Assembly: GCF_000701505.1 (NCBI RefSeq) | Contig: NZ_JNJB01000004.1 | Location: 536,658 to 600,657 of the forward strand | DNA length: 64,000 bases | Direction: 5' to 3' | Source: Dyadobacter crusticola DSM 16708 | GTDB lineage: Bacteria > Bacteroidota > Bacteroidia > Cytophagales > Spirosomataceae | In this document: positions 35,421 to 45,164 of the stretch, piece by piece | How the letters are laid out: the number at the start of each line of letters is the position of its first letter | Position numbering within the stretch: the first letter of the stretch is position 1 | The notes under the pieces: generated by a model | The model's database searches: none | Told to the model about the DNA's origin: nothing | The model's input: only the letters and a program-made list of their open reading frames with translations | Position numbers and translations under genes: made by a program

Positions 35421-35598
35421 CGCAGATTAGGTGAGGCCGATTAATAGAATTTCTTTAAAAATAGGAAAAATCTAATTTACTTTGCTAGCACATACACATC
35501 GAAAAACGAAGCTGGCCTGGATTCCAAACTCAAAAATAGTAGTCTAAAAGATAGGTTTCATGGATTTTCAGCATTTCAATAGTACAATAATTCTTCAT

Positions 35599-38124
35599 AT
35601 GAACAGATTCAGATTTACTAAAAGTTATAAATCATTATTTCTTTATTTTCTGAGTTTTTTGATCTCCCTGCCCGCAGTTTCCCAGGTAACACCCACAGCT
35701 CCAACTACTACCGCTCCCACTTCCCAGGGCACACCGGGAGGTGCGCAGCAAAGTGGGCCGAGAGGAACCAGTGGAAATGCACCTTCAGGTACAACCGGCA
35801 ATGCAAACAATCCTCAATCGGGTAATGCGCAGAACGGCGGTCAGCAAACCGGAAACCAGCAAAACGCGGCCAACCAGTCCAATGATAATGGCAAGAACGC
35901 GCAAAACCAGAATGGACAAAATAGCGATCAAGGCAATGATCAAAGCAAGGTAAACACCTCAACCACGACCCAGCTGACGCCGGCAGAGCAGGAAAAAGAG
36001 GCATTTCGTCAGAAAATTTACGGCTACTCCATTTTTGCTAATAAAAACCTTGACCCAATCCCTGATTTACAGATCGCAACACCTACAAACTACATAGTCG
36101 GCCCTGGCGATGAACTGAATATCTACATTTACAACTACGCAGAAAGCACTTACGAAGGCCTAGTAAATAAAGATGGAAATATCCTGATCCCGCGTGTGGG
36201 ACCTGTTCAGGTGGCAGGACGCACGATCGAGGAAATCAGGAAAATTCTGATTGACAAATTCGCCAAGTTTGTTCCCGGCCTACTCGGCTCAGGCGGGGCA
36301 ACCGCGCGGACCAAACTGATGGTAACGCTTGGCAATATTCGTTCAGTGAAGGTGTTCGTGACGGGTGAAGTAATCAACCCAGGCACCTACGAAGTATCTT
36401 CTCTTTCTTCTGCATTCAATGCCCTTTACCAGGCCGGCGGACCTAATGAAATTGGATCTTTCCGCGATGTACGGGTTGTGCGTCAGGGAAAAGTAGTGTC
36501 TCACATGGATATCTACGACTACCTGGTAAATGGTAAAATTGAAGGCGATATCCGCGTTCAGGACAACGACAACATTGTAGTCGGCTACTACCTGAAAAGA
36601 GCAGAAATCACCGGTATGATCAAACGTCCGGGTATATATGAACTTAAACCGGAAGAAAAGCTGGGAGATGTTCTTAGATATGCAGGCGGATTTCAGGATA
36701 AAGCCTACCGGGCCAGACTTAAAATCCAGCGCATTACATCCAAGGAAAGAAAGCTACTGGATGTTGCCGAAGGCAATTACGAAAACTTCGACGTTGTTAC
36801 AGGTGACTCTATCGACGTAGGAACCGTACTCGACCGGTTTGATAATATCGTCACCATTGAAGGAGCGGTAATGCGACCTGGCAATTTTTCACTTGATAGT
36901 AGCCCGACTTTAAAAGCATTGATTGAAAATGCACAGGGTTTGCGCGAAGATGCGTTCATCGGCCGGATCAGCATTCTGCGTACAAGAGATGATCTTACAT
37001 TGCAAAATATTTCCATGAACTACACCGACCTGATCAACAATGTAGTTCCGGACCTTATCCTTACACGCCTTGACCAGGTGATTGTACCTTCGAAATTCGA
37101 TATGGCGGAATCCGCTTATGTGAGTGTAGAAGGTGAAGTGAACAATACTAAATTCGGTGAGAATGAAGGTAAATTTCCTTTTACATCCGAGATGACGCTG
37201 GAAGATGCATTGGTACAGGCAGGCGGCCTGAAAGAGTCCGCTTACACGACCGAGGTGGAAGTGGTGAGACGTAAGCGTAACGGCGTGGCCGGCACAGCAA
37301 ATGCGCAGATATCAGAAGTTTTCAAGTTTGACCTGAACCGCGATTTGTCGCTCAACAGTAAAGCAACGAATTTCCGCCTGTTGCCATTTGACCAGGTAAT
37401 CGTACGTAAATCTCCGAATTATGTAGAACAGCAAACTGTTTTTGTTGAAGGAGAAGTACTTGTAACAGGTCCTTATACGATTGTCAATAAGAATGACAAG
37501 ATCAGTGACATTATCAAAAGAGCAGGCGGATTAACCGAGCTTGCTTATCCCCAGGGTGCTACATTACTTCGTCGCACGATTGTCCGTGACCTTGAAGAGC
37601 CTACCGACTTTGATCAGGCGGCAATTACCGAAAGGAGCATTAAAAAAGGGACAATATTGGGTGATCAGCCTAATGTAAAAGAAGAAAAGATCGGTATCGT
37701 TTTAGAGAATATCCTCAAAAATCCGGGATCGTTTGAAGATCTGATCGTACAGGAAGGCGATATTATCCGGATACCTAAGCGCCTTGAAACGGTACAAGTT
37801 GCGGGATCGGTACTCTATCCTACAACCGTTAAATATGGCAAAGGAATGTCATTTACGGACTATATTTCGCAGTCAGGAGGCTTCACAGTTCAATCGTTGC
37901 GGAAAAGCTCGTACATTAAATACCCGAATGGAAATATTGACCGTACAAGAAGATTCCTGTTCTTCAACGTTTATCCGAAAGTTGAACCAGGATCGGAGAT
38001 TTTTGTACCAGTTCGCGCAGCGCCTCAATTGAATACGCAGCAGGCAATTTCAACTGCCACAGGCTTGCTAAGCTCTGTGATGGGATTAATAGTAACAGTA
38101 TTGGCTTTTCGCTCAATTAGATAA
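35599..38124 (+). CDS. Wza-like polysaccharide export protein with six SLBB domains
   Basis: An 841-residue outer-membrane exporter, first gene of the polysaccharide locus. A signal peptide (LFLYFLSFLISLPAVSQ) is followed by about 90 residues of Asn/Gln/Gly/Thr low complexity, then the poly-export domain (YIVGPGDELNIYIYNY) and six SLBB-type repeats, each ending in an AGG-like turn (QAGGPNE, RYAGGFQD, QAGGLKE, RAGGLTE, SQSGGFT). The C-terminus is a hydrophobic helix (LLSSVMGLIVTVLAF), as in Wza. There is no lipobox, unlike E. coli Wza, and it is about twice as long. The ATG at 35599 is preferred because it begins the signal peptide; an upstream in-frame ATG at 35560 exists. Confidence 0.9.
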   Translation: MNRFRFTKSYKSLFLYFLSFLISLPAVSQVTPTAPTTTAPTSQGTPGGAQQSGPRGTSGNAPSGTTGNANNPQSGNAQNGGQQTGNQQNAANQSNDNGKNAQNQNGQNSDQGNDQSKVNTSTTTQLTPAEQEKEAFRQKIYGYSIFANKNLDPIPDLQIATPTNYIVGPGDELNIYIYNYAESTYEGLVNKDGNILIPRVGPVQVAGRTIEEIRKILIDKFAKFVPGLLGSGGATARTKLMVTLGNIRSVKVFVTGEVINPGTYEVSSLSSAFNALYQAGGPNEIGSFRDVRVVRQGKVVSHMDIYDYLVNGKIEGDIRVQDNDNIVVGYYLKRAEITGMIKRPGIYELKPEEKLGDVLRYAGGFQDKAYRARLKIQRITSKERKLLDVAEGNYENFDVVTGDSIDVGTVLDRFDNIVTIEGAVMRPGNFSLDSSPTLKALIENAQGLREDAFIGRISILRTRDDLTLQNISMNYTDLINNVVPDLILTRLDQVIVPSKFDMAESAYVSVEGEVNNTKFGENEGKFPFTSEMTLEDALVQAGGLKESAYTTEVEVVRRKRNGVAGTANAQISEVFKFDLNRDLSLNSKATNFRLLPFDQVIVRKSPNYVEQQTVFVEGEVLVTGPYTIVNKNDKISDIIKRAGGLTELAYPQGATLLRRTIVRDLEEPTDFDQAAITERSIKKGTILGDQPNVKEEKIGIVLENILKNPGSFEDLIVQEGDIIRIPKRLETVQVAGSVLYPTTVKYGKGMSFTDYISQSGGFTVQSLRKSSYIKYPNGNIDRTRRFLFFNVYPKVEPGSEIFVPVRAAPQLNTQQAISTATGLLSSVMGLIVTVLAFRSIR

Positions 38125-39218
38125 TGGCTGAAACACTCACACCCACGCAAAGGCAACAGATTCCTGACGATGAACTTTCTCCAAAGGAGGTTGTCGAAAA
38201 GGTAATTGTTGTAAAAGATGCGATCCTTCGCAACTGGCAGATGATCCTGCTCCTGCCCATCATCGGCTTCGGAATTGGGTATGCCATGGACACCTACATT
38301 AAAAAGGCGCCTAAGTACGAAGCAAACGTTGTTTTCAACCTGGGCGGAGGAAGCCAGGCTTCGGGTTTAGGTGATATGGCCGGACTACTCGGACTTGGAT
38401 CGACTCCGGATGCAAACATTTTTACCGGCGAAAACTTCTTCTATTTTGTTAAATCCCGCCCGGTACTGGAAAGAAACCTGATGAAGGAGGTAGATATTCA
38501 CGGCAGAAAAGAAATTTTCGCCAACTTCTTCATTGATTCAAGTGGCATTAAAACGTCAGATTGGGAAGAAAGACCTGACTTGCAGAACTTCCATTTTCAG
38601 ACAAATGATCTGAAACAGCTTGACAGAAATTCCAGGATTGTATTGAACGAAATCGTTAAGAAAGCGGCAGATGCGACTGATATTGCTTCTCTTGACAGAA
38701 AATCATCTTTCATTTCACTCTCCACGCAGATGGAAAATGAGGCGCTGGCAGGCCTTTGGGTAACCACGCTATTGAAGACGGTAGAAGAAATGTATACCGA
38801 GAACCAGACGCAAAAAACAAGAAAAACACTGCGCCTGCTTCAGCACCGCGCTGACTCGCTGGCCAGGGTACTTGGTATCGCCGAGCACAAGCTGGCTAAG
38901 CAAATGGATTACAGCACACAGATTATGCTGCCGGAAGCTAAGGTTTCTACCAATAGCATGGAGCGTAAATCTTCATTCCTGCAGCAGCTTTACTACGAAG
39001 CAATGGCGAATGCAGAAAAGATGCAGATGTCGCTTGTTCGCGAGGCGCCGCTGTTTACAGAGATTGAAGGCATCAAAGTGCCTCTGGACATGAAGGCAGA
39101 AGACAAAAGGAATGCAAAGATCGGCGCGTTGTCGGGCTTGTTGATTGCATTGATATTTACTTATTTGAGAACAGTATTCAGTACTCCTGCTACTAAGGTA
39201 AAAGTAGAGAGAGCGTAA
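38124..39218 (+). CDS. Wzz-family polysaccharide co-polymerase / chain-length determinant
   Basis: A 364-residue inner-membrane protein with the two-helix topology of polysaccharide co-polymerases: TM1 in MILLLPIIGFGIGYAMD (about 46-65), a long periplasmic region with coiled coil (RKTLRLLQHRADSLARVLG), and TM2 near the C-terminus (IGALSGLLIALIFTYL). It lacks a cytoplasmic tyrosine-kinase domain. Its start codon overlaps the stop of the exporter gene by one base. It probably couples chain length and export to the Wza-like protein. A Gly-rich stretch (LGGGSQASGLGDMAGLLGLG) lies just after TM1. Confidence 0.85.
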   Translation: MAETLTPTQRQQIPDDELSPKEVVEKVIVVKDAILRNWQMILLLPIIGFGIGYAMDTYIKKAPKYEANVVFNLGGGSQASGLGDMAGLLGLGSTPDANIFTGENFFYFVKSRPVLERNLMKEVDIHGRKEIFANFFIDSSGIKTSDWEERPDLQNFHFQTNDLKQLDRNSRIVLNEIVKKAADATDIASLDRKSSFISLSTQMENEALAGLWVTTLLKTVEEMYTENQTQKTRKTLRLLQHRADSLARVLGIAEHKLAKQMDYSTQIMLPEAKVSTNSMERKSSFLQQLYYEAMANAEKMQMSLVREAPLFTEIEGIKVPLDMKAEDKRNAKIGALSGLLIALIFTYLRTVFSTPATKVKVERA

Positions 39219-39221
39219 AAA

Positions 39222-40055
39222 ATGGCGGCGCAACACACAACTACAATCAAGGCAGGTGGTTCTGAAAAGGACTATTGGAAAGATCTCTGGCTACACAGGC
39301 AACTTCTTTGGATCTTGTCAAAAAGGGATATTTCTGTTCGTTACAAGCAAACGCTGCTTGGCGTGGCTTGGAGTGTACTCCGCCCGTTTATGACGATGAC
39401 CGTCATGGTTTTCGTATTCAGCTACGTAGCGAAGATCGACAGTGACCCGGGTATCCCCTACCCTTTGATGGTACTAAGCGGACTGACAATCTGGACTTTC
39501 TTTTCGAACACATTTCAGCAGATCAGTAATAGTATATTGCTTAACTCCAACCTCGTGTCCAAGGTATATTTCCCGAGGTTACTCATGCCGCTGAGTTCTA
39601 TTGCAGTTGGTTTTGTAGACTTTCTGATCGCATTAGGCATTTTTATCGTACTTACACCATTCTTTGATTATACGATAAGCTGGCAGATCATATATATTCC
39701 TTTCTTTGTTTTACTTACATTTATTACATCAATGGGCTTCGGGCTCTTTTTCGCGGTGCTGAACGTTCGCTTCCGTGATATTGGCCAGTTGATCCCATTC
39801 CTGATTCAAGTTGGAATGTACATATTGCCGGTAGCCTATCCGAGCTCGCTTGTCAAAGGCACCTGGTTTGAAAAGTATTATAACCTGAATCCCCTGGTGG
39901 GCATTATCGGTGGTTTTCGCTGGTGTTTACTGGGTGAAAAATCGTATTTTAATCCACAAAGTTTATACTCAACGGTGATCATTTCCTTTTTAATCCTCGT
40001 ATTATCTTTGATCTATTTTCGAAGAAAAGAGAACACGTTTGTGGATCACATCTGA
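39222..40055 (+). CDS. Polysaccharide ABC exporter permease (Wzm/TagG family)
   Basis: A 277-residue ABC-2 type permease with six transmembrane helices and the family N-terminal amphipathic motif (RDISVRYKQTLLGVAWSVLRPFM). It pairs with the ATP-binding protein encoded 15 bp downstream to move an undecaprenyl-linked glycan across the inner membrane. Length and helix order are typical of Wzm. It starts 3 bp after the co-polymerase stop. Confidence 0.93.
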   Translation: MAAQHTTTIKAGGSEKDYWKDLWLHRQLLWILSKRDISVRYKQTLLGVAWSVLRPFMTMTVMVFVFSYVAKIDSDPGIPYPLMVLSGLTIWTFFSNTFQQISNSILLNSNLVSKVYFPRLLMPLSSIAVGFVDFLIALGIFIVLTPFFDYTISWQIIYIPFFVLLTFITSMGFGLFFAVLNVRFRDIGQLIPFLIQVGMYILPVAYPSSLVKGTWFEKYYNLNPLVGIIGGFRWCLLGEKSYFNPQSLYSTVIISFLILVLSLIYFRRKENTFVDHI

Positions 40056-40070
40056 AAATTGCACCTGGGC

Positions 40071-41330
40071 ATGCCTGTAATTGTAGCTGAAAACATCAGT
40101 AAAAAATATATCATCGACCACCAACGCAAAAGTGGGTCAACAAGCCTGCGTGATGTTGTTACGGAGACGGTCGACAAGTTATTTTCAAGAAAGAAAGCAC
40201 AGGACGGTTTTTCTGACAAAGAAGAATTCTGGGCATTAAAAGACATTAACTTCAGTATCGATCAGGGCGACCGTATCGGTATAGTCGGACACAACGGAGC
40301 GGGAAAGTCTACCCTGCTTAAAATTCTTAGCCGGATTACAGAACCTAGTACGGGACAGATCAAGATCGAAGGCCGCATTGCCAGCTTGCTGGAAGTAGGT
40401 ACAGGTTTTCACCCTGAACTTACCGGAAGAGAGAATATTTTCCTGAACGGGGCAATTCTCGGAATGAACAAAAGCGAAATCAGAGAGTCTTTTGACGCAA
40501 TCGTTGATTTTGCAGGTGTCGAGAAATTCCTGGATACTCCGGTAAAAAGATACTCGTCCGGAATGTATGTCAGGCTGGGATTTGCCATTGCGGCCCACCT
40601 CAATCCCGAGATTCTGATTGTAGATGAAGTGCTAGCAGTAGGTGATACTGAATTCCAGAAGAAATGTCTCGGTAAAATGCGCGATGTTTCGGAAAGTGGC
40701 CGGACACTTATTTTCGTAAGCCACAACCTTACTGCGATACAGGCACTTTGCAACAAAGCATTTTATTTCGAAAAAGGCCGGCTCATAGATCAGGGCGAAA
40801 CTACGCATATTGTAACCAACTACCTGAGTAAAGTCTCACACAAGAGCCTTGAAAAGCATTGGGACAATATTGAAAGTGCACCCGGTAATGATCAGGTCCG
40901 AGTGAAAAGCTTCAAACTTTACCCAGAATACCAGGACGACCTGAACCATATCGATGTGCGTACCCCCATTAATTTCCAGTTTGAATTCTGGAACATGGAG
41001 GAAGGCGCAAATCTGAACCTCAGCATGCATTTATATACGTTTACAGGCGAATGCATCTTCAATGTAGGAACACAGTCCGAGACCTTCGCCAAGGGCTTAG
41101 TGAGCGCAACTTGCGAGCTGCCTGGAAATTTCCTTAACGACGGATCCTACGTTGTTTCAATGATGATTGTAAAAGATACCAGTACCGTGCTCTATAATAT
41201 GGAAGAGGCACTGGTATTTGATATCGAGGACTATCGTGAAAATGTTACCTGGTATGGCAAATGGCCCGGATATATTCGCCCTCAACTTAATTTTTCCATT
41301 CGCCAAACTGAACATGTAGTGAATGATTAA
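40071..41330 (+). CDS. Polysaccharide ABC exporter ATPase with C-terminal glycan-binding domain (Wzt)
   Basis: A 419-residue two-domain ATPase. The nucleotide-binding domain has Walker A GHNGAGKST (73-81), signature YSSGMYVRLG and Walker B ILIVDEVLAVGD. From about residue 265 a beta-sandwich domain follows (IDVRTPINFQFEFWN, LPGNFLNDGSYVVSMMI), the Wzt-C type that in E. coli O8/O9a recognises the finished, capped end of the O-polysaccharide. An in-frame TTG at 40059 is possible, but the ATG at 40071 starts the domain directly. It overlaps the next gene by 8 bp. The C-terminal domain implies that export follows complete chain assembly in the cytoplasm. Confidence 0.93.
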   Translation: MPVIVAENISKKYIIDHQRKSGSTSLRDVVTETVDKLFSRKKAQDGFSDKEEFWALKDINFSIDQGDRIGIVGHNGAGKSTLLKILSRITEPSTGQIKIEGRIASLLEVGTGFHPELTGRENIFLNGAILGMNKSEIRESFDAIVDFAGVEKFLDTPVKRYSSGMYVRLGFAIAAHLNPEILIVDEVLAVGDTEFQKKCLGKMRDVSESGRTLIFVSHNLTAIQALCNKAFYFEKGRLIDQGETTHIVTNYLSKVSHKSLEKHWDNIESAPGNDQVRVKSFKLYPEYQDDLNHIDVRTPINFQFEFWNMEEGANLNLSMHLYTFTGECIFNVGTQSETFAKGLVSATCELPGNFLNDGSYVVSMMIVKDTSTVLYNMEEALVFDIEDYRENVTWYGKWPGYIRPQLNFSIRQTEHVVND

Positions 41331-42405
41331 CGTCACTAAAACTTTCCTGCCCGATCAGGAAGAGTATATTAAACACGTCAGGGAAATTTGGGAAAGCGGT
41401 TACATCACCAATAACGGCCCGAAACTTCAAACGCTTGAAAAAGAATTAAAGGAGTATCTCAACGTTGATCACCTTTATTTTTGCGGAAACGGGACCATCG
41501 TTCTTCAAATTGCAATTAAGGCGCTTGAACTGAAAGGCGAGATTATTACCACGCCTTTCTCCTATTGCGCTACTTCCAATGCCATTTTGTGGGAAAACTG
41601 CACGCCGGTATTTGTCGATATCGATGCACAGACTTTTAATATAGATCCGTCGCTCATTGAAGCGTCAATCACGCCGGCTACATCAGCAATTCTGGCTACG
41701 CACGTTTATGGAAATCCATGTGATGTAGAGGCCATTGAAGCAGTTGCCAAAAAGCATAATCTCAAAGTTATCTACGATGCCGCACACGCCTTTGGAGTGA
41801 CTTATAAAGGAAAATCACTGCTGTCCTATGGTGACCTGAGTACGTGCAGTTTCCACGCGACCAAAGTTTTTCACTCGATTGAAGGAGGTGCATTAATCTC
41901 CAATCATCCAGAGCTCGACAAGAAATTGCATTTGCTGCGCGCATTTGGTCACCAAGGCGATGACCTATATCTATATGCAGGTATTAACGGCAAGAATTCA
42001 GAGTTTCATGCAGCAATGGGTTTGGTGAACCTGCCGCATGTTCCTGCAATTATTCAGGCTCGCAAAGAGGTTTTTGATGCTTATGACAGTTTGTTGAACT
42101 GGGACGTACTTTACAAGCCGGTTATCAGCAAAGACATTGAATATAACTACGCATATTATCCGGTCGTGTTCCCTTCGGAAGCAGCAATGTTCAAGGTAAT
42201 GGATGCGTTGCGCGAGCAGGAAATCATTCCGCGCCGCTATTTTTATCCTTCATTAAACACGCTTTCTTTCATGCCAAGGCAATTTGCCTGCCCGGTTTCT
42301 GAAGATATAGCGTTAAGAGTGTTAAGTTTGCCGTTGTATGTCGGTCTCCCTTACTCTGATATAGAGCGGATATCCGGTATCATTAACGGTCATTTATCAC
42401 CATAA
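41323..42405 (+). CDS. DegT/DnrJ/EryC1/StrS sugar aminotransferase (VioA/FdtB-like)
   Basis: A 360-residue PLP-dependent aminotransferase that puts an amino group on a nucleotide-linked keto-sugar. The internal-aldimine lysine is K181 in CSFHATKVFHSIEGG, a form of the motif common in VioA/FdtB-type enzymes making 4-amino-4,6-dideoxy or 3-amino-3,6-dideoxy hexoses. DAAHAFG supplies the cofactor-ring aspartate. It overlaps the Wzt gene by 8 bp. The acetyltransferase-like protein at 45165 could N-acylate the product. The genes for the keto-sugar precursor (rmlA/rmlB type) are not in the window. The C position of amination is inferred only loosely. Confidence 0.9.
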   Translation: MINVTKTFLPDQEEYIKHVREIWESGYITNNGPKLQTLEKELKEYLNVDHLYFCGNGTIVLQIAIKALELKGEIITTPFSYCATSNAILWENCTPVFVDIDAQTFNIDPSLIEASITPATSAILATHVYGNPCDVEAIEAVAKKHNLKVIYDAAHAFGVTYKGKSLLSYGDLSTCSFHATKVFHSIEGGALISNHPELDKKLHLLRAFGHQGDDLYLYAGINGKNSEFHAAMGLVNLPHVPAIIQARKEVFDAYDSLLNWDVLYKPVISKDIEYNYAYYPVVFPSEAAMFKVMDALREQEIIPRRYFYPSLNTLSFMPRQFACPVSEDIALRVLSLPLYVGLPYSDIERISGIINGHLSP

Positions 42406-42409
42406 CCAC

Positions 42410-44458
42410 ATGGTACTTTTTTACTGGCTTTCCTTCTTTTTATTTTTATACGGTGTAGGTTTTGTTGCAAAAAGGGTTGCTCAACCTTCACTTACCGAGT
42501 GGATCATTACCTGCTTTATACTATTTGTAGGCACCGTTATTCCCAACGGATTCCTGCTCTCGGCGCTCGATCTCACTGCCAATGTATACGCATGGATTTC
42601 AGGCAACTTCATCATCTTATCGCTGCATTATCTGCTATGGTCAAAGCTGGGAACAACCCAGCCCGGCTATTCTGTACGCGCAGTAATGTCAAACCGGCTT
42701 ACTACTTTCCGGCTCTGGACAAAAGAGCTTTCACCGTATCTGAAAACGGTCTTTATCATTATGTTTGGAACGCTGGCAGTTGTCGGCATAACCAATCTGA
42801 TCCTGGTTCTGTTTACGGCCCCTAACGAATGGGATAGCATGACAGGCCACCTCAACCGCGCAGTAAGGTACATTCAGCATGGTACAATGGCACATTTTGG
42901 CGGAACCAACTGGAATATGGATACTTATCCCAAAAGTGTCACTGCCATTCAAATTTACAGCTACCTCATCAGCGGTAACTTTGAAAACGCTTTCAAACTG
43001 ATTCACCATACTTCTTACTACATTACACTGGTTGCGATTTTCGGGATAGCACAACGTATCGGCCGGAATCTTTCAGCGAGCTTTTTCTGTGCACTGGCCT
43101 ACAGCATGTTCCTGGATTTCCTGATGCAGGCTGTAACTACCGAAACCGATATTGTGATGACAGCTTACCTGAGTTGTCTTCTTTACTTCCTGTTTACCTA
43201 CTATTCCAGTCGCCAAAACAAGTACCTATATCTTTCAGGAATGGTTTTCGGGATTGTTTTTGGTCATAAAGTTACGTTCGCACTGCTGCTTCCGCCTGTT
43301 TTTGTTGTGATGCTCTACGCAGTTTTCATAGCACCTGATCTCAAAACATTTTTCGCCCGCTTTATTAAGCTTGCTTGTTCAATCACCATAGCAATGCTGG
43401 TTTATACTTTTCCGACGGGTTATATCAAAAATATCATGGTTTTCGGTCACCCCATCGGTCCGCCGACATCATTGAGACATCAATCTGTGGAACGTGCCGG
43501 CCCATTATCCAACCTGTTTGAACAAGGGAGCCGCAATGTGATCAGGTATGCATACGATTTCTTCAATCTAGACGGAATCCGGAATGCACAATGGGGATAT
43601 AATTTGAATACAACAATAAGAAAACCCATTGCTGCGCTGGAAGATAAACTCCACATGCGGCTGGACGAAGAAACCGACTTTTCCATTGTACCATTTTTAA
43701 TGCAGCGGCGTTTTTCCAACTACAATGCAAATCCCTACTGGGGCGTATTTGGCTTTGCATTGATTCTGCCGCTCGTATTACTTGTGCTTGTCAGGGTTTT
43801 CCGATCCCGGGTTCACTGGTTTCTGGCGGTTGCGTTCTGTCTCCACTTCGCGACGCTATCGTACTCTGCGCCTTATGATCCGTTTAAAGGCCGGTATTTT
43901 ATTGAGACAGGTGTATTTGGCGTTTTGTTTTTGCTATTACTCTTTTCAAATCACCGTTTGTCTATTATCAAGCCAAGAAGAAATATCTGGAAAGGCTACA
44001 TTCTTACCATTGTTGTCCTCGCCTGCATTTCGGCTGTAATGGCGGTATATCTCAATGTGCGCTGTCTTCCTTTGCCAGCGTACGGTCACGAATCAGCATT
44101 GACGACCGATCGCATCGAGTTCCAGACGATTGCCCGGCCGGATATTACGAAAGCATATAAAACGTTTGATTCGATTGTACCGCAAAATGCAACAGTCGCC
44201 CTGGCTACGATCAATGATGATTTCGAATATCCGCTATACGGCGAGAAATTAACCAGAAAGCTCATCACCATCAATCCTTTCGAGCAAGGGTTGAAGCCTA
44301 TCCCCAAAGAAGCTGATTACCTTTTTTATGCAAAAAGTGTAATCAATGACACCAGCAAAATCAAAGCGCTGCCGACAGATATCAGGCTCGGCTCTGACAC
44401 CACGATGACCAACCTGGATGTGAAAGGTCAGGATTATTACCTTCGCAAACTCAAATAG
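42410..44458 (+). CDS. Polytopic membrane glycosyltransferase (GT39/GT83-like)
   Basis: A 682-residue integral membrane protein with about twelve hydrophobic segments. Its first large extracytoplasmic loop holds acidic and aromatic residues (PNEWDSMTGHLNRAVRYIQHG) resembling the catalytic loop of GT-C fold transferases of the ArnT/PMT type, which use polyprenyl-phosphate sugars in the periplasm. The C-terminal 130 residues are soluble. It lies 4 bp after the aminotransferase gene. Glycosyltransfer on the outer leaflet is likely, but donor and acceptor are unknown. Confidence 0.75.
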   Translation: MVLFYWLSFFLFLYGVGFVAKRVAQPSLTEWIITCFILFVGTVIPNGFLLSALDLTANVYAWISGNFIILSLHYLLWSKLGTTQPGYSVRAVMSNRLTTFRLWTKELSPYLKTVFIIMFGTLAVVGITNLILVLFTAPNEWDSMTGHLNRAVRYIQHGTMAHFGGTNWNMDTYPKSVTAIQIYSYLISGNFENAFKLIHHTSYYITLVAIFGIAQRIGRNLSASFFCALAYSMFLDFLMQAVTTETDIVMTAYLSCLLYFLFTYYSSRQNKYLYLSGMVFGIVFGHKVTFALLLPPVFVVMLYAVFIAPDLKTFFARFIKLACSITIAMLVYTFPTGYIKNIMVFGHPIGPPTSLRHQSVERAGPLSNLFEQGSRNVIRYAYDFFNLDGIRNAQWGYNLNTTIRKPIAALEDKLHMRLDEETDFSIVPFLMQRRFSNYNANPYWGVFGFALILPLVLLVLVRVFRSRVHWFLAVAFCLHFATLSYSAPYDPFKGRYFIETGVFGVLFLLLLFSNHRLSIIKPRRNIWKGYILTIVVLACISAVMAVYLNVRCLPLPAYGHESALTTDRIEFQTIARPDITKAYKTFDSIVPQNATVALATINDDFEYPLYGEKLTRKLITINPFEQGLKPIPKEADYLFYAKSVINDTSKIKALPTDIRLGSDTTMTNLDVKGQDYYLRKLK

Positions 44459-44464
44459 TGTCTC

Positions 44465-45163
44465 ATGACTATTGCCATCATGCAGCCTTATATATTCCCG
44501 TATATAGGGTATTTTCAGTTGATCAATGCGGTTGATAAGTTTATCATCTATGACGATGTCAATTTCATCAACAAAGGCTGGATTAACCGGAACAATATCC
44601 TCGTTTCGGGGAAAGCGCATCTTTTTACAATTCCACTGAAAGACGCGAGTCAGAATAAGCTTATCAATGAAGTAGAGCTGCTGAAAACAGAACCCTGGCA
44701 GAAAAAACTATTGAAGACGATCCAGCAGTCTTACCAGAAAGCTCCGCATTATCGAAAGGTTTTTGATCTGATCGAAGAAATTGTAAATTTAGATGTCAGA
44801 ACAATTTATGAACTGACCCTGCATGCGCTTACGAGAACCTGCGCATTCATGGAAATCGACACCGAAATCATTTCTTCTTCAACAATCTATAACAATACAC
44901 ACCTGAAAGGACAGGCTAGAATTCTGGATATCTGTAAACAAGAAGGAGCCAGTCATTACATCAATCCGATCGGTGGCATGGAATTGTACGACAAAAGTAA
45001 ATTTGAAGGGGAAGGTATAAAGCTCGACTTCATTAAAAGTCTTCCAAGCCCTTACATCCAATTTAAAAATGCTTTCGTACCTTGGTTATCAATAATTGAT
45101 ATCCTGATGTTTAATAATCCCGAAGAAATCAGGGCGCAACTGAAAGCATACGAATTAATATAG
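44465..45163 (+). CDS. WbqC-family protein
   Basis: A 232-residue protein of the WbqC-like family (PF08889), recognisable from the opening MTIAIMQPYIFPYIGYFQLI, the DDVNFINKGWINRNNIL segment and HYINPIGGMELYDK. The family is found in O-antigen loci next to amino-sugar genes, and its biochemical activity has not been settled to my knowledge. No signal peptide or membrane helix is seen. It sits 6 bp after the GT-C gene and 1 bp before the acetyltransferase-like gene, so it should belong to the same sugar-modification branch. Confidence 0.9.
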   Translation: MTIAIMQPYIFPYIGYFQLINAVDKFIIYDDVNFINKGWINRNNILVSGKAHLFTIPLKDASQNKLINEVELLKTEPWQKKLLKTIQQSYQKAPHYRKVFDLIEEIVNLDVRTIYELTLHALTRTCAFMEIDTEIISSSTIYNNTHLKGQARILDICKQEGASHYINPIGGMELYDKSKFEGEGIKLDFIKSLPSPYIQFKNAFVPWLSIIDILMFNNPEEIRAQLKAYELI

Positions 45164-45164
45164 A

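Noticed and set aside
35710..35955. Frame-shifted open frames within the low-complexity part of the Wza-like gene
   Set aside because: They are shadows of the repetitive coding sequence; the main frame has a signal peptide and domains on both sides.
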